Source: Mugil cephalus
Lineage: Eukaryota > Chordata > Actinopteri > Mugiliformes > Mugilidae
Assembly: GCF_022458985.1 (NCBI RefSeq)
Contig: NC_061783.1
Coordinates: 1,208,413-1,272,412, forward strand
Reading direction: 5' to 3'
Length of the DNA stretch: 64,000 nt
Position 1 is the first letter of the stretch. Each line of letters begins with the position of its first letter. Both the position numbers and the translations under genes were made by a program. Positions 13,901-28,000 of this stretch are shown in pieces. The notes under the pieces were generated by a model. That model saw nothing but the letters and a program-made list of their open reading frames with translations, did not search any database and was not told where the DNA came from.

Positions 13901-16000
13901 GCATGTAGCAAGATGTTGCCATCTGGGTTATCCCATGTGTGTGGGAGTGTCACCTACAGGGATTCCCCCAGTCCTTACTCTCTATTAAGTTGTTCAGGAG
14001 TGGTCAAATCCCTCCATCTTCATACCTAATAAGATTAGTGCTGTGACCCTTCAGCTTTGACTAAAGCCTCAACATTTACTGAACCATCTACAGACCTCCA
14101 AACATAAAACACACAGGTCATCTAGACTAGACTTAATCCACTGCTCTTACACTCACTGTATTTTGTTGCACTTGTTGCAAAATCATAGCATCCCCAAGTC
14201 TAATTCAGTTCATCCGGCCTTAGCAAAGAGTATCAACAGTCTACTCTGCCTAATCCTGAGACTTAACAGAAGACAGATAGCTCAGCAGATATTTCTAAAA
14301 GGTGACCTAGATAAAAACAATAACATGAGGAGCAAACTGTGCCAGTTAAGAAGAAAAACATGTCCAAAGAAAAACCAAAACAGTCATAAGAATCTGATTG
14401 GTTTCACCCTTGCCACTCTTGTTTTTGCCACAGTAAGTAATATTTATTCACGAGAAAAAACAACACAAATTCTCTGTGAGGTACCTGTCCAGGTCTGAAC
14501 ACTCTACAGACAAGGTTGGTGACTAGACAACTACCAAGAGAACTGACAGATGGCATATTATAGCCTCAGTTATGTGTAACTTTTTTTTCCTGACCAGGCT
14601 TAGCATGTTTATTATGTTTATGTGAAGGTCTATTAGGATTTCCTTGCTGTTGAAAACTGTCCCAAGTGGCCATTTGTGGAACTGCTTTTGGTGCTTCAGA
14701 GGTGGTTTCATGTTTCAGGGAAGGTTGGTGCTTATTGGTAAAATGTCGTGCTATTTTCACAGCTTGTTTCAGCTGTCTCTAAGTGGTTAAAGTTATTGTA
14801 GTCCACTATCTAAGAATTAGAACCAAATAGCTCCAAATTAATAACATCAACAACAACTACAAATCAAATCAGTCAAAAAGGCCCAGTCTGTCCTTGATAG
14901 CTTGTGAAAGGAAATATATGACAACAAACAGGGAAACCAAATACAACAACAAAATCAACAACCAACAAACAAAAATACTCTTTCTCTTCTCCCATAATAC
15001 TATTCTACTATATGTGCTTTGACCATGGGGACTATTTTCAGTGTGACACATTTTTATTCGGTCAGAGGTTATTTACAGATAAGCATGTGCTGAGGTCAAC
15101 CAAGGGTAATATTTTTCAGGATGGTACAACTGTTTGTTACACGGGCAAGAAAGGGGTGGGTCACAGCTGATAGTCCTGCATTTAGGTCCAGTTATGACCA
15201 CTGTCTCATGTTTCTGGAGGATTTCATTGCACCCCTAAAAAAACATCCCCATGCGGCTGTCTGGGCCAATCAGTCAGTTGGTTTAAAGTGGGTCTTCAGT
15301 GGGATCTAAAATAAAGAAGTGAGAGAAGGATAAGGTGCTGGCACGTTGCAAGCTTGATTTAATCCCAGGAAGTCTTTCCTCCTCTGTGCTGCTGTCTAAA
15401 TATAGGAGTATCAAGTTTCAAGCATACTGTAACAACCCCAGATACTGGGTTCAATCTTTGTTTAGGTCATGCAGTGCACTGGGTGCTGCCCTGTAGGCTT
15501 TACCTGCAGTCAACCTGATGAGAGGTTTTAACTTCAATAAAGAGCTGTAAAAGATACAGTATTTGTTCAAATATAGTGCTTATCTAGAGTAATTTTGAAA
15601 CTGGATGTAAATCAATTCACAATATTAAGAACATTTAAATAACATTTAATAAATAAGTTGAGTTTTTAGAGCAGATTTCCGCACATTTTGTATCAGTACA
15701 CATGAAAAGGCATGTGGTTGGTAGTCAACCCTGCACTGTGCACATCTGTGGAGTGGCATAAAAGAATAAATACTTCATCAGTCTGCCACAGACTCATATT
15801 TGGACAATAATGCACGACTTCAGTCTCATGTCAAGTGAAATGAAAAGGAAAAGTTGGCAGACAGAGAAGGTCAGACTCCTGAGGACAACTTGGTTATTTT
15901 GCAACTGTCTATTTTTTGTCTGTTGGTCTTGGCTTACAGTATGAGCTCTGGATGACGATGGAGGACTATGAACACAGTGTGTGTGTGTGTGTGTGTGTGG

Positions 16001-16038
<38 letters not shown>

Positions 16039-19000
16039 GAAATAAAGGGAGGGTGAGACCTCCAAGGTTTGAGAAACAAACGTGTATGTGCACACATCGA
16101 CTGGCTGATCAGTATAATAAGGTAGGTCTGAACTCACCTGTGAGTGGCTGAAGGCAAACTTTAATATGATTCCCATACAGACCCCCTAAGGCAAATGGCT
16201 GGCGCATTTCATAGCTAACACACTGAAATACAATGCAAACAACATACCCTCTTACACACAACCTTAAACAGGCCCTGTATAAGATCTCCAGACTGCAATC
16301 TTGAACTGTGTCAAAGGACATCAGCTGTGAAAGAAGCTCAAAAGCAGATGTCTTCAGGAAGGAAACTTACTATCACATAAACACGTGCAAACACATAAAA
16401 ATACACGGACACAAATACAGTCCGGTTCCTCTCTTGTACACTGCCAGACCACAGTATGCCCTGTGCCCTTCACATGCCCCTGGCACCTCCAGAAAACACA
16501 AACACAAATATACTCTGCTTTTCCTTTAAGCAGACTGTGTTACTGCAACAACAAACCTTCCACACCAGTTACAATATTTCTTCATTTTACATACACAGGC
16601 AACCAGACAACCATTAATATGAATATGTTATCTCATCTCATCTTCTACTACCACTTATCCTCACTAGGGTCGCGGGGGTTGCTGGAACTCGTCCCAGTTT
16701 TCATTGGGTGAGAGGTGGGGTACACCCTGGACAGGTCGCCAATCTATCAACTATTTGCACTCACACTCATACCTGGGTATCACCAATTAGCCTAACGAGC
16801 ATGTCTTTGGAGGTGGGAGAAAACCTCAGTGTGTTATAATACGTGTTATGACACTACATTTATATTATAAAATATTTCCTCATAGTATTTCTTCTTCCAA
16901 TTCTGGCTCCTGGAGTGACAGTGGCTGACTCAGTAACATAACTGCAGCCTCTCTTTATTAACTGCTTATGTTTCTCCTTTCCATAAACACATTCTTTTTG
17001 TCGAAAAAATAAAAGATTGCAAATTTGTGTGTTGCTGCGTAACTGTCTCTTCAATCCTACTGCAGGCGGTTGACATTATGTCAGGTAGTTAATCTGTTAC
17101 TGCACTTTCTGGACTAGTGCATTCTTAACAATAGTGTAGCCTTAATTTTTTATTTATTTATTTGTGCCGTGTGCAGCCCAGGCATAGGAGCCAATTGTGG
17201 GAAATATTTTCTTGCTCAGTCCCACATAAAAATGTGCACGTGTGAAACAAGTGGCCAGTGTTTTCCCTTGCTCTTCCCCCATCCTTTGTCATTCTATCTC
17301 ACTTACACATTCATTCTCTCTCACTCCTTCCCCCTCTTGCTCTGTGCGTCACTCTCACTTCTCACACTCAGTTCTGGTGGCATTGTTAATTGGCAGGCTT
17401 CACCGAGCATGTGCAGTGACACTGTGTCAGAAAGAAGACAGAAAGTGGCAAATAAGAAAGTAATTAAATGAAATTAGAGCTTTGTATAGACTATAGTATT
17501 TTCTAATTTATTGTAATGTTGTCCCTGACAATAAGCACTGATGATTCACTACATCTAGTGAGAAGTAGTAACACTGAATTAACAAATTGTCATTTAAATG
17601 TGGTTTAAAGGCTTGAAAAAAAAACATGCTAATAAACTGTCTTGATTGGGTGTTTAGAAAAGGAGAACATAACAAAGGCTGACATAAAAGCAAGAAAAGA
17701 CAGGCATACAGAGAGTGAGAAAGGCAAAGAAGGAAGAAGAAGAGAATGAAAACAAAAGAAGTTGAACAGCAGACAGAGTGAGTAAATAGAGGTGATACTG
17801 GAGGATATGTACTGATTGCTGAGTGGATTAAATGAGTGAAATCTTGCTCTGACTCATAGTGCACTTGCCTCTTATTATGCTCCTCATTTGTGTGTGAGCG
17901 CTTGTTATGTGTGTGTGCCTGATTCAGCCGACACAATGATTGGGACTGTGCCTGTATGAAATAAAGTTAGTAAAGTGTTAAACAGAAAAGCGTAGTATAA
18001 AGTTAGCTCCTGATGATACAGGTTAGGCCAGAAGCCCCTCAAGTACTATCCTTGGATGCGTTTGTGTGAGATAGGGAGAGAGATAGATATTGTGTAGTTT
18101 GTTAAATAACCACTAGAAAATAAACCAAGGAGAAACAAGAACACTACTGAAAACACATGTGTATGTTGTGGGGATACAACATATCTTAAAAAAAGAAAAA
18201 GAGTGAGGGTATAGTTTGAATCAAAGCCAGTCCAGCGAATGCAATCACTAATCTGAACTGGAAAGACACAATGTAAATGAAATCTCTAGAAACCTATCAT
18301 CACCTGTAAGTCAGCAGACTATGGACCATTGGCATAGCGTTCTGTGCTGTTGGCCTGCTGCTTCAGCTTTGTCTGGCAGGTGCATTTCCTCCATGCTTTG
18401 TTTTTCCCTTGCGATCCGCTCCCTAAGTGATTTACCAGTTCAGTGGAAATCATCCCTCTCCACGTCTCTTTCCACACATCCCCTAAACCCATCATCTTCA
18501 AAACCCCACGGCTGGATAAGATGCCCAGCCTGCACATTCTCCAGTTTGTACTCTGGATGTTGAGCTTGTGGTAATTGTAATGTTTTATTGTATTATGTAA
18601 TAGCTTCAAAATGATTAAAACAGGCTGGCCTGAGGCTTGCGCAGGCACACTTGGGTCCATATATGAGAAAACCCAGACGTTCAGAGGAGTGTACACACGT
18701 ACACACATATTGATATATTTCTTTTTTTTTCTTTCTTCCAGTCAGCCCGCTGAGGCTTGGGAGAGAAAACCCCAGAGAGCAGCATGTTGTGCCACAGCAC
18801 AAGAGTTGGACTTTGTGTTTGTCAGCATAACTACAGCCCAGGGAAAACCCTGCCACATCCACAGAAAACACAAACTCAAACTACAGACGGAACCCACCAC
18901 ATGCAGATTTCCTGTATATTATGGCACTGCAAGATGCAAGATGGGTATAAGCATTACAGTAGTTTTTATCATTTTGTTGTCATTTTGTTCAGAACAGATC

Positions 19001-22000
19001 CCAGTGAATTTCTGCACCTATCAGGTTTCAATTGTATAAATGCATGCAACATGATCCACTACAGAGCTGTAAAAAAAATCCAAACTAGTTAGTATTTACA
19101 GTTACACACACGTGTTAATGCAGCAGAAAATGAAAACAACAATATGTTGCTTTTCTACAACTGCTGTAAAGTTATTTCAGTACTTCTACACATCAATCAC
19201 TGATGTGTCATCAGCCCATCTCTCCATCTCCCACAGCAGCAACTAAAGCATGACTCATGTGGGTCTCAGCTGCTGGTGAGGGTAGAGGGGAAACTATTTG
19301 AGAGATGTTCTCACTCTTTCTTTCTCTTCATAAAAATGAGGGGAGGGTTTGTTTTCTGGGTTTGTAGGTAATGGCGAGACAGCAAAAACAAAACGTGGGC
19401 ATATAAACATTCATTTGCACGGAAGCTATCATGGCTATGCATGGATGAAACAGACTGAGTGACAGGTCTAAACTTTGCATGCAATTCATAAGTATGGTTA
19501 ATTATCCCTGTTGACTCAAAAGTCAGCCGAACGATCATAGGGCACATGAGCCAAAGCCACGGGTGGCTATCAGAACAAAGAGTCAAGATGAGTAGTATGT
19601 GAAACTGAGCTGAGTAAATTTAAATGTAGGGAACAGAGCATGCTGGCCGGGAAAAGAAAAATATGCAGGAGGTTAATGTTTGAACTCAACCAAGAAGATG
19701 TTAATGGAGAAAGATGGACAATAAATGAGAAAATGATGCCAGATTAAAAAGTAGATGGAACATGTTGGCTAAGGGTAGCACGCATACAGTATTAGTGGCA
19801 GTATGCCAGCAAAACCTAACCTAATGATTGACAGGTCCCAGACCCAGGTCGCATTAAGAAAGCATTTGAGAGATCTGATCTCTGACCACACTTGGGGGTG
19901 GTCTGGGTTGCATGTGTCCACCTTAGTGTTGTAGTGTGAATGCAATGCGTCCTGAGTCATATTAAAGACCACCTAAACTCCTATACAGGAATGCTCCTGT
20001 ATCAGTGGAGTTTTGCCTCATCGATTATTATAAAAAAAAAGTGCCAGGAATGAAATGTTTGTGCATTAGTAATGAGAGTCTTTTCAAATATTCTGCCATT
20101 GCAGTAAGAATTACAAAATGAGTAGTACAACAGTACTTTTTCTGTGTTAATTACTGATGTTGATGTATAAGGACCTTCAATGTCTTTATTTTAAATTTAT
20201 TACCATCAATTATAATGCATATGGAAAATTCCAGGGTTCAAGTTCTAATCTGAGTTTTGTGCAGGTCTAACTAACGTCAGGATGGAGATCAGTAAATAAT
20301 AACTCAGCACACACAAAAACAAAACACAAAACCAGACCTGTTTTCAGTTTTGCAGTAGTGGTAGAGATCCATTAGAGATAACAGCTGTTAGAATATTCTA
20401 CTGCGTCCCAGGTGATGTCTGCGTTTATTTACATACAGAGAAACTGAGACCGGATCTGGAGACGCATGTTAATACCAGGTCTGAACACACGTACCTAAAG
20501 CTGGTCAACGTCTGAACAGGCCCAATGTTTCCGGACGCAGATGTCCTATACAGCTGACCCCAACCAGTATTACCAAGCATTATCTCCCTGTCACACCATG
20601 CCATTACCAGGCTTTATCTCCCTCAGCAGGGGGAAACCAACACAGTAAGTCGCTGTTAAGACCAGCTGTAGTCATCTGTTTTTCCAGCATCTTCAGGACA
20701 CACTGCTGTCACTGCCACTGCAGCCCTGACAGTAAAGCTCCTGAGACTGATTTCTACTTTATCACTTGAGATTACCCTGTCAGTTAGTTCATATTTAGAA
20801 AGATTTTGATTTGTGTAACTCTGATGATCTGTTACATAGTTTTAAATACAGTCATGATATATCCTGGTTTTGGCATAGAGCCATATTGCCATTTTTGTCC
20901 AGTTAAAGCAGGGTTAAATCATTTAACTAAAAGTGATGGTTTTGGGAAATATTAATTCATTGAGTTATGAACTGCACAGATAAGGATAAATAATAATAGA
21001 TAGATAATTTGTTATTTAACAGCACAAGACGGGTGAGAAAAACGATGAGTGAGAAAAACGTGAAACTTCACTTTTCCTCGACCTCTGGAACCCACCTCTC
21101 CTATGGATAATAGAGTTACAGAAATTCAAAATTCAAAAGTATATTTATTTATTTATTTATTTTAAAGGGGGCTAAATTCCAGATCTCAGAACCAAGGGAT
21201 TGAACAAGCTCCAAAACACATTCAAGGTCTTTTGTTCCCCACACCAGCTCTTTTGTTTCACCTGCTGTAGCGCTCATTACCTGTCAGATAGCACACGCTC
21301 TCTATATTTGATCACTTGAATTCCTGGATGTTCTTTCACTTGAGGAGAGGCTGGAAAATGAGGCCACATGGGAAACAGCAGCATTTGGAATCAAAAACAT
21401 TCTGTTAAGTATACTGTTTAATCACTGTACAAATGATGACAAAACTATAGTTTATACTGAGTCAGTGCAAATTTAAATGTGAGGGTTTCTTATTTACTGA
21501 GCATATTTGTTCTCCCATGTGAATCAAAACAGACAATGTATGTTATATTTACTTTCAGGTCAATTTGTCACCTTCTCACAATTATGAAATGGCCATTAAA
21601 TATCATATAATGACTGTGGTCATGCTGTTGCAATAAGATAACGTAGAAACATGTGCGATGGGGTGGCACAACTAATCAGATTTCCAGTGGGGAGGGAGGG
21701 GTAATTTAATTATAGTAATCTCACAGTACTTTTTGTACAATAAAAAGTTACAATAAATTAAAAAAAAATAATCCACTACCATTTATTTGATTTTATTCCA
21801 CTTCATGATCATGCAAGCTTGCAGCTCACAATTCTACAGCAATAACTGTTGCTGATATAATGAGTAAAGATTCCTCCAGGTGCCACTAATGCAGTTGCTA
21901 GGCTAGAGACTTCCACTTGTAACACTAACATCTTGCTTATTTGCTCTTGCTCTTTTCCAGTACTATAAACTCCCATCATTCTATATTGATCTGTCTTTAT

Positions 22001-25000
22001 CAACTTGTTATTGTGCCCCTAAAATCCTTTAAATCCCACATTGAGCAAGTAGAAGTCACGCAGTGTGCTACCTTCCTCACATTTTTCTGTGCTGTCAACA
22101 CTTTCTAAAGATAACACCTCCATTTCCCTCTTCCTCTCCTGTCAGCTGTGATGCACAACAACCTATCGCCACAGAGACAGCTAAAATTAACCCTTAAACC
22201 AGAAGTTCTGATTGGCCCTCAGCTGGGACAGGAGAGCAAAGCACCACTCAACACAGGGGTGGGAATATAAGAGAAAGAGTACGTGAGGAGACAGTTAAAG
22301 ACAAAAGAACAAATGAAATGGTAAAAGGACAAGGGACAATTATGATGTTGAGTCCATACTGAACCTTATTAACCCACATCAGAGGACAGCATCATGCATA
22401 AGAAGACAAAAAATCCTGATTTCCCAGCAGGACTCAGACCATGAGTGTTAAGATCATAGACTTTAAAAAAATGAACACCATGACAGTTCCCAGTAAGCAA
22501 GCGACAGCATGTGGAGCTCCCCCTGCTGGCTTGCTGCAATATAGGCCAAAACCAAGCCTCCTCCATGTTAGTGTAAAGAGCTTGAGCCAAATTAAAACAC
22601 TAAAATACAGGTAAAAAAAATTTCTAGGATGTTTTTTGTCATTTTAGATAGATTATATAATGCTGGTGTGTGTTCAAGAGTAAGTTAAAAGCGTTATTTG
22701 ATGCTCTAAAGACAGGTTGTGACATCATGATGATTGACAGTTGCCTCTGACAACTGCTCCTTGAAGCGGCCCCGTAGTAATGTGAGAGCAGGAAATATTA
22801 AATATTAAGTACAATGTATAATCCAACATTTCTTTGTACCTAGTGGAGATAGAGCAGAGTGCAGCATTAATTAAACGTAAACGCCAGTGAGTCTGGAGGA
22901 AGTGTGGACGGGTCATCGATAATGCTGCTCTACTCCTGGACAGGACTGCGCAGACTCTGGCTCTAAACTCACAAGATGGCAACACCCATATCGCCTGGAT
23001 ACTACCATTAGTTTTGCCAGTGGGAGGGTGTGGAGATGCATTGTCCATTCTTCTACAGTCTATGTTTGAGATTGTTAAAGTCCCTCTCACTGAATGCAGA
23101 GTAGTGCTTATACCAGCAGTCAAAGTCACCACTTTGCTGACAGTGCCAATGTGTCCTCCTTTTCATACACAAGAAAAAAACTCATTAACTTACAAACACT
23201 GTCACACCCTCACTCACACGCTTCACAGAGCTTCTTTAATCCCAAGCTGGCAAGCCTGCATGTAATTTGATCTTTCCACAACAGAGCCAAGAAATGCCCA
23301 GGAGACCTGTGCTTCTCATACAACTTTTCTCACCCTTGCTACCCTGAAAGAAGACCAGTGGATGCTTTAAGAAGGTTGCAAACCCTAAGGTCTTACTAAC
23401 ATCTGACCATGAATCAAATCCTGATGCCAGTCAAGCCTGAAAGTTGTTGAAACCAGAAAGATTAAGTCAGTCTTAAATGAAACTTTTCCATTTCTTACCC
23501 AAAATACTACTATAGTGACGAACTACTTGTGAAACAGACACTTAATTTTGTAAGCGATCTGCATCCTTGTATGTGACAGACTTTTCATTTAGTGGATAGT
23601 CTGCTGTCTACTACTCAGGGATTTAAGGGTCAAGGCCTCGGAGGATTAGAGAATGTTATAAACAGGTTGAACAGCTGAGGCGACACTGAACACAGTTGAT
23701 CTCTAAAGTGAATAGATCGCTCTGACTTGCGGTCAGTATAATGCGAAAAATCCACTCATCCACCATCAACCTTGGTGATGATGCAGCGCCTTCGTGCTTG
23801 TTTTTAATAAAAAGCTGTTTTTCATCAAATATAACTAGCAAATATATGAGTACTGGTTTTCGTCAAAATCATGGGAATGTCTGTCGTAAGTGTGTGCATG
23901 TGTGTGTGTGTGCACACGGGTTTGTTTATTACATACACATGGGTGTGTGAATCTTTTTCTAGCTCGAGCCACTTCCCACTCCATTTGCTCAGGCCCACTA
24001 GAGGATGAGAGGAAAAATGTAATGTTCATGTGTTCAAATGGTAGCAGGTGACTGACGAGCCTGGTCTGTTTTCATCTGTTTCAAATACCCCTGACCCTGG
24101 GACTTAAAAGAACCCCCATTCTTAGACAGGACACAGAAGCCTGTCATACTCTACTAAAGGTGGGGCATATGTGATATGTCCAGTGGTTGGTCCCTAAGTC
24201 TGGCGAAAAACAAACTGTAGTATAATCACCTAATATGCATCAGTTTACTGAAATCTGGGTGGTAGTAGCTCAGGAGGTAGAGGGGTCATCCAATAACCAA
24301 AAAGTTGGGGGTTAAATTCCGCCCTGTCCCTAGTCTGTCCTTGAGCAAGACACCTTGCGTCCAGTGTGAACTCCATTGGTGTATAATTGCGAGTGAGTGA
24401 TGTTGGTGGTGGTTGGAGAGGACATAAGCAGGGATTGGACGCCATGTTTCCATCAGTCTGCACCAGGGCACTTTCCCCTTTTAACACCCTGTGCTCCACT
24501 GACCTTTCACCTCGCCATGTTCTCAACCAATCACAGACACAGATTCTAGGATCCAGAATTAGCACTGCTATCACTGGCATGGAGAATGCTGACCATGTAG
24601 ACAAGTCATTGAGGAAATAAGTGAGAAGAACAGAGGCGAACGAAAGAACGTAAGCGGGAGTGGGGTGATTTTGATGCCTGTTTTTGACAGGTTCTTCCAT
24701 ACGATTACTGTAAAAGACGTAGTAGGTGCGCCTCAGCATTTCTGTGGTGTCTAAAAAATAATGAAAATGAAAACAAAAATATGCTGAGAGTGCTGTACTG
24801 CTGTGGAGAGAATAGATACTGAACAGAAGAAGGGGTTGTCTTATATTTGGTGACTACATAATGCCATGTTCAAAGAGTGTTGCATTATGGGTCATTTGTA
24901 GCAACAATGTCGCAAGGCATTTAGCCCAGCTAAAAGTGCTTGACTAGCCCAGTTTAATTTACATGTTTCCTACTATAGAGTAAATTTACAACAAAAATTA

Positions 25001-28000
25001 ACCATATCAAAAAAGGTCCAGTCAAGTTCCCAGGAGTTACAACTGTCACAGTGATGAGAACAAAAAGATACTGTCCACAGTATCTCTGTCAAGAGGCTAC
25101 ACCCACTAAGAAAGTAAACCACCAATATAAGTCTAACTGAGCAGAAATGTCATTAGTAGCCATATGCTGTTTACTGAGAACCATATTCTAAGTGATTCTA
25201 ATGAGCCTATGAATATATAAAATTTAATGTAAGTCCATCAAATTGTTGTCACTTAATCCTCAGGACTAACAAACTTGATTGGATTGGTGAGGTCAAGAGA
25301 TCATATGAAGATTGTGTGACAATCTTGTCAGGCAATCCACTTGTTGATGAAGATCAAACAGTGCCCTGCAAGAAACTATTGGCAGCTTAGGTGTGTGTTT
25401 TTTTTTTTTAGGTGTAACAACAGTCAGCATTAAGACTGACTTTTATATGTAAATGTTTCTTTCAAAGAGACCAACATCCTGCAAACACAGCAAACTACAA
25501 TGACCATTTAGCAGCTTTCAAAACTACTCAGAGTACAGATTGCGGTGTTTCCACATTTCATTCATCTCATGTGACTAAAGTTAGCTGGAGATAGATTTGA
25601 AAGTGCCTGCCCTTTCCAGTTTACAAGAACACAGACCAAACTATCCTGTGTAACAAACTTTGTTGAGATCTTTGTTGAAATATGGAATTTCAATCTAACC
25701 TTCAGATCAACACTGGGAACACTAGAACTTACATTGGGACATGAATAGTGTATTGGGAGTACTGGCAAGGGTAATTACAACAATTCTGTATATCAATGCG
25801 ATATGCATGTATCTATTTATATATAGATATTTTCGTCTGGGGTAGACAGACAAGCAGATAAACCACGCTATACCATCATGATAAAAAGCTTTGGCTCTGA
25901 GCTGCTTGATGCCATGTTGCCCTTCAACTTAATCTCCTATCATTCTTCTTAACCTTCTAAACCTCTCACTCAGTTCCTTCTTCTTTCTCTTATAATGACA
26001 TATTTCAAATTTTGTGTTATCTACATTCAACGATACTTTCACTTCTTTTCCTGTGTTTTCCCTTTGTCCTCCTGTTCACCATCTTAAACTGAGAAGAGTT
26101 TTTAGATGCATGTCTACTGTAATAGCTGTCTGCTACCACGTGGTTGCAGTATCAAAAATAAGTTGTACAACCAGAGATTGTTATCTATTTTTGTGCTTTT
26201 GTTTGTCCTTCAGCTTTGTTGCCGCTTTAGAAAACATTGGACTGAGGATGAATTTTAATATGTAGCCATAGTTTGCACCTCTCTCTTATTTGAGCTAATA
26301 ATACACAATTAATATATTTTATATATTTTTGTGTGAACTCTACTGTGGTTATTGCATTGACAAGCCAACCCTTCAACCAATCTCCATTCTACATGCAATG
26401 TTAGCATGGAAGTGATAGCCTGCCATAATCCTTTACATTGCGTAGAAAGAGAGCAACACAAAAAGACGCACAAACATGAATCAGCCTTGACAGGTCACTT
26501 CACAGAGACAACCATATCAACTTTTTTCTGATCAACATTTAAAACCCTAAAACCTTCCACCACACATATAACATGCTATTGACATGATGGAGTCACTACG
26601 TCGGGAGAGACCAGGTCTCATGTGAATCCCAGGACAGCCAACTGAGTGTTGGCATAATGTGTTCTCCGGCTGGCTGATGTGTCTCAATGTTCATGTGTGT
26701 GTCCTGGGAAGAATACTCACCAATGCAGGCGTGTACACGGACAGTCAGCTGAGTTCGTAAAATAACACTGTGCTTCTTTCCTCTGGATCTAGAAGAGCGA
26801 GTGGAGCAATAAAGACAGAAGGAAACACAATTAGTTTTGATTCAAAAATATTTTCAGTGATGAGCAGTAGAGCTGAAGATAATACATTTGTTTCATGTTT
26901 CATTACTGCAATGTAATCTGAAAAAAAAAAAATCTGTCTTGTGTACAACAATTTTGTTAATTATGGAAATGGGGTTTGAGGACAAATATGAAGCAATTAC
27001 CTTTTTTATAGTGTAAAACCGTTGGTATGATGGGAATGATGCAGACAGACACTAGCCTGCATTTCATTTGTGCCCCCATACTGATACACATCTGTCCTTG
27101 AGGACAGACAGCAGAACTGCAGCAGACACAACACACATTTGCACACACATTTATACACAGCTCTGCATCATGCCAGTGAGCACACACTCATACAAAACAC
27201 ATTGCCAGTGGGGAAACACTGAGTACACAGAGCACACAAACATCGAGGTGGAGTATGATGGTCTTTTTAGTGCCAACCAAACTGTCTCTCCTATCCTTAG
27301 CTGTTATCCAGGAAACAGTGATTTCAATCACTAACATACAGTTTACATCTCAGCCAGGCAGGGAAAGCACTGCCTGATATGCATGACATGCACTAAGGAA
27401 AACATACATCCAAACAATCAGCAGCTGGCCTCTTATCCTGCCACTACATTATGGTAGCAGCTTTGCTGGGAAATTGAGCAAATGTTAACACAATCTGTTG
27501 AGATGCCAGTCTTCTTGGGAAAACATTTTTCTTACTTTTCTGATAACCTGTTGTGTAAGAATCACAGTCAAAGCGATGACTCGGAAGGAGAGAACCTAGG
27601 CTCAAAACTCAAACTCAACTCACTTAAAAAAAAAAAATTTAAACCTGAAAAACCTACGTAGGTGGCTTAATATATTTCACATGTATTCATTTTGAAAAAT
27701 AAAAATGATTCAGAGGGAGATTAGTCTGGATCTCAATCTAAAGTACAGTTATTCTCATTTTCTCTTCACTTTGTTTCAGTGGAGGCAGAACTGTGCTTGT
27801 CACAAGAAGACTGTCAACTGTGGTGAGCAGTGTCCTTCCACAGCTGGAATCACAACACATTTTTGATGTGTGGGAACATAAATTGTGTGTGGACAATCTG
27901 TTTACACCAATGCGCACTTCATAACCCTCAGTTCTGTTTTTACTGAAAACTGTTACCAAATAATGCTCACTCATGCATGTACATAGCACAAACATATAGT

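Larger units (their letters stand above)
10526..26720. other. fhod3 intron 3 (16.2 kb): repeats and transposon debris, no nested gene recognised
   Basis: Holds a CA microsatellite, a long hairpin, a degraded Tc1 transposase, a second dispersed repeat copy, GT/GA microsatellites, a MITE-like element and a tRNA-derived SINE-like element, each listed separately. Many open frames on both strands (for example 13020-13367, 18319-18708, 18611-19039) have no splice context or family resemblance that I can see. Confidence 0.6.

Noticed and set aside
18319..19039. Overlapping long open frames on both strands
   Set aside because: No family resemblance, no splice signals in the right phase, and both strands are equally open, as expected by chance.
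24245..24739. 164-codon minus-strand open frame
   Set aside because: It crosses a SINE-like repeat, has no splice context or recognisable domain, and is probably a chance frame.
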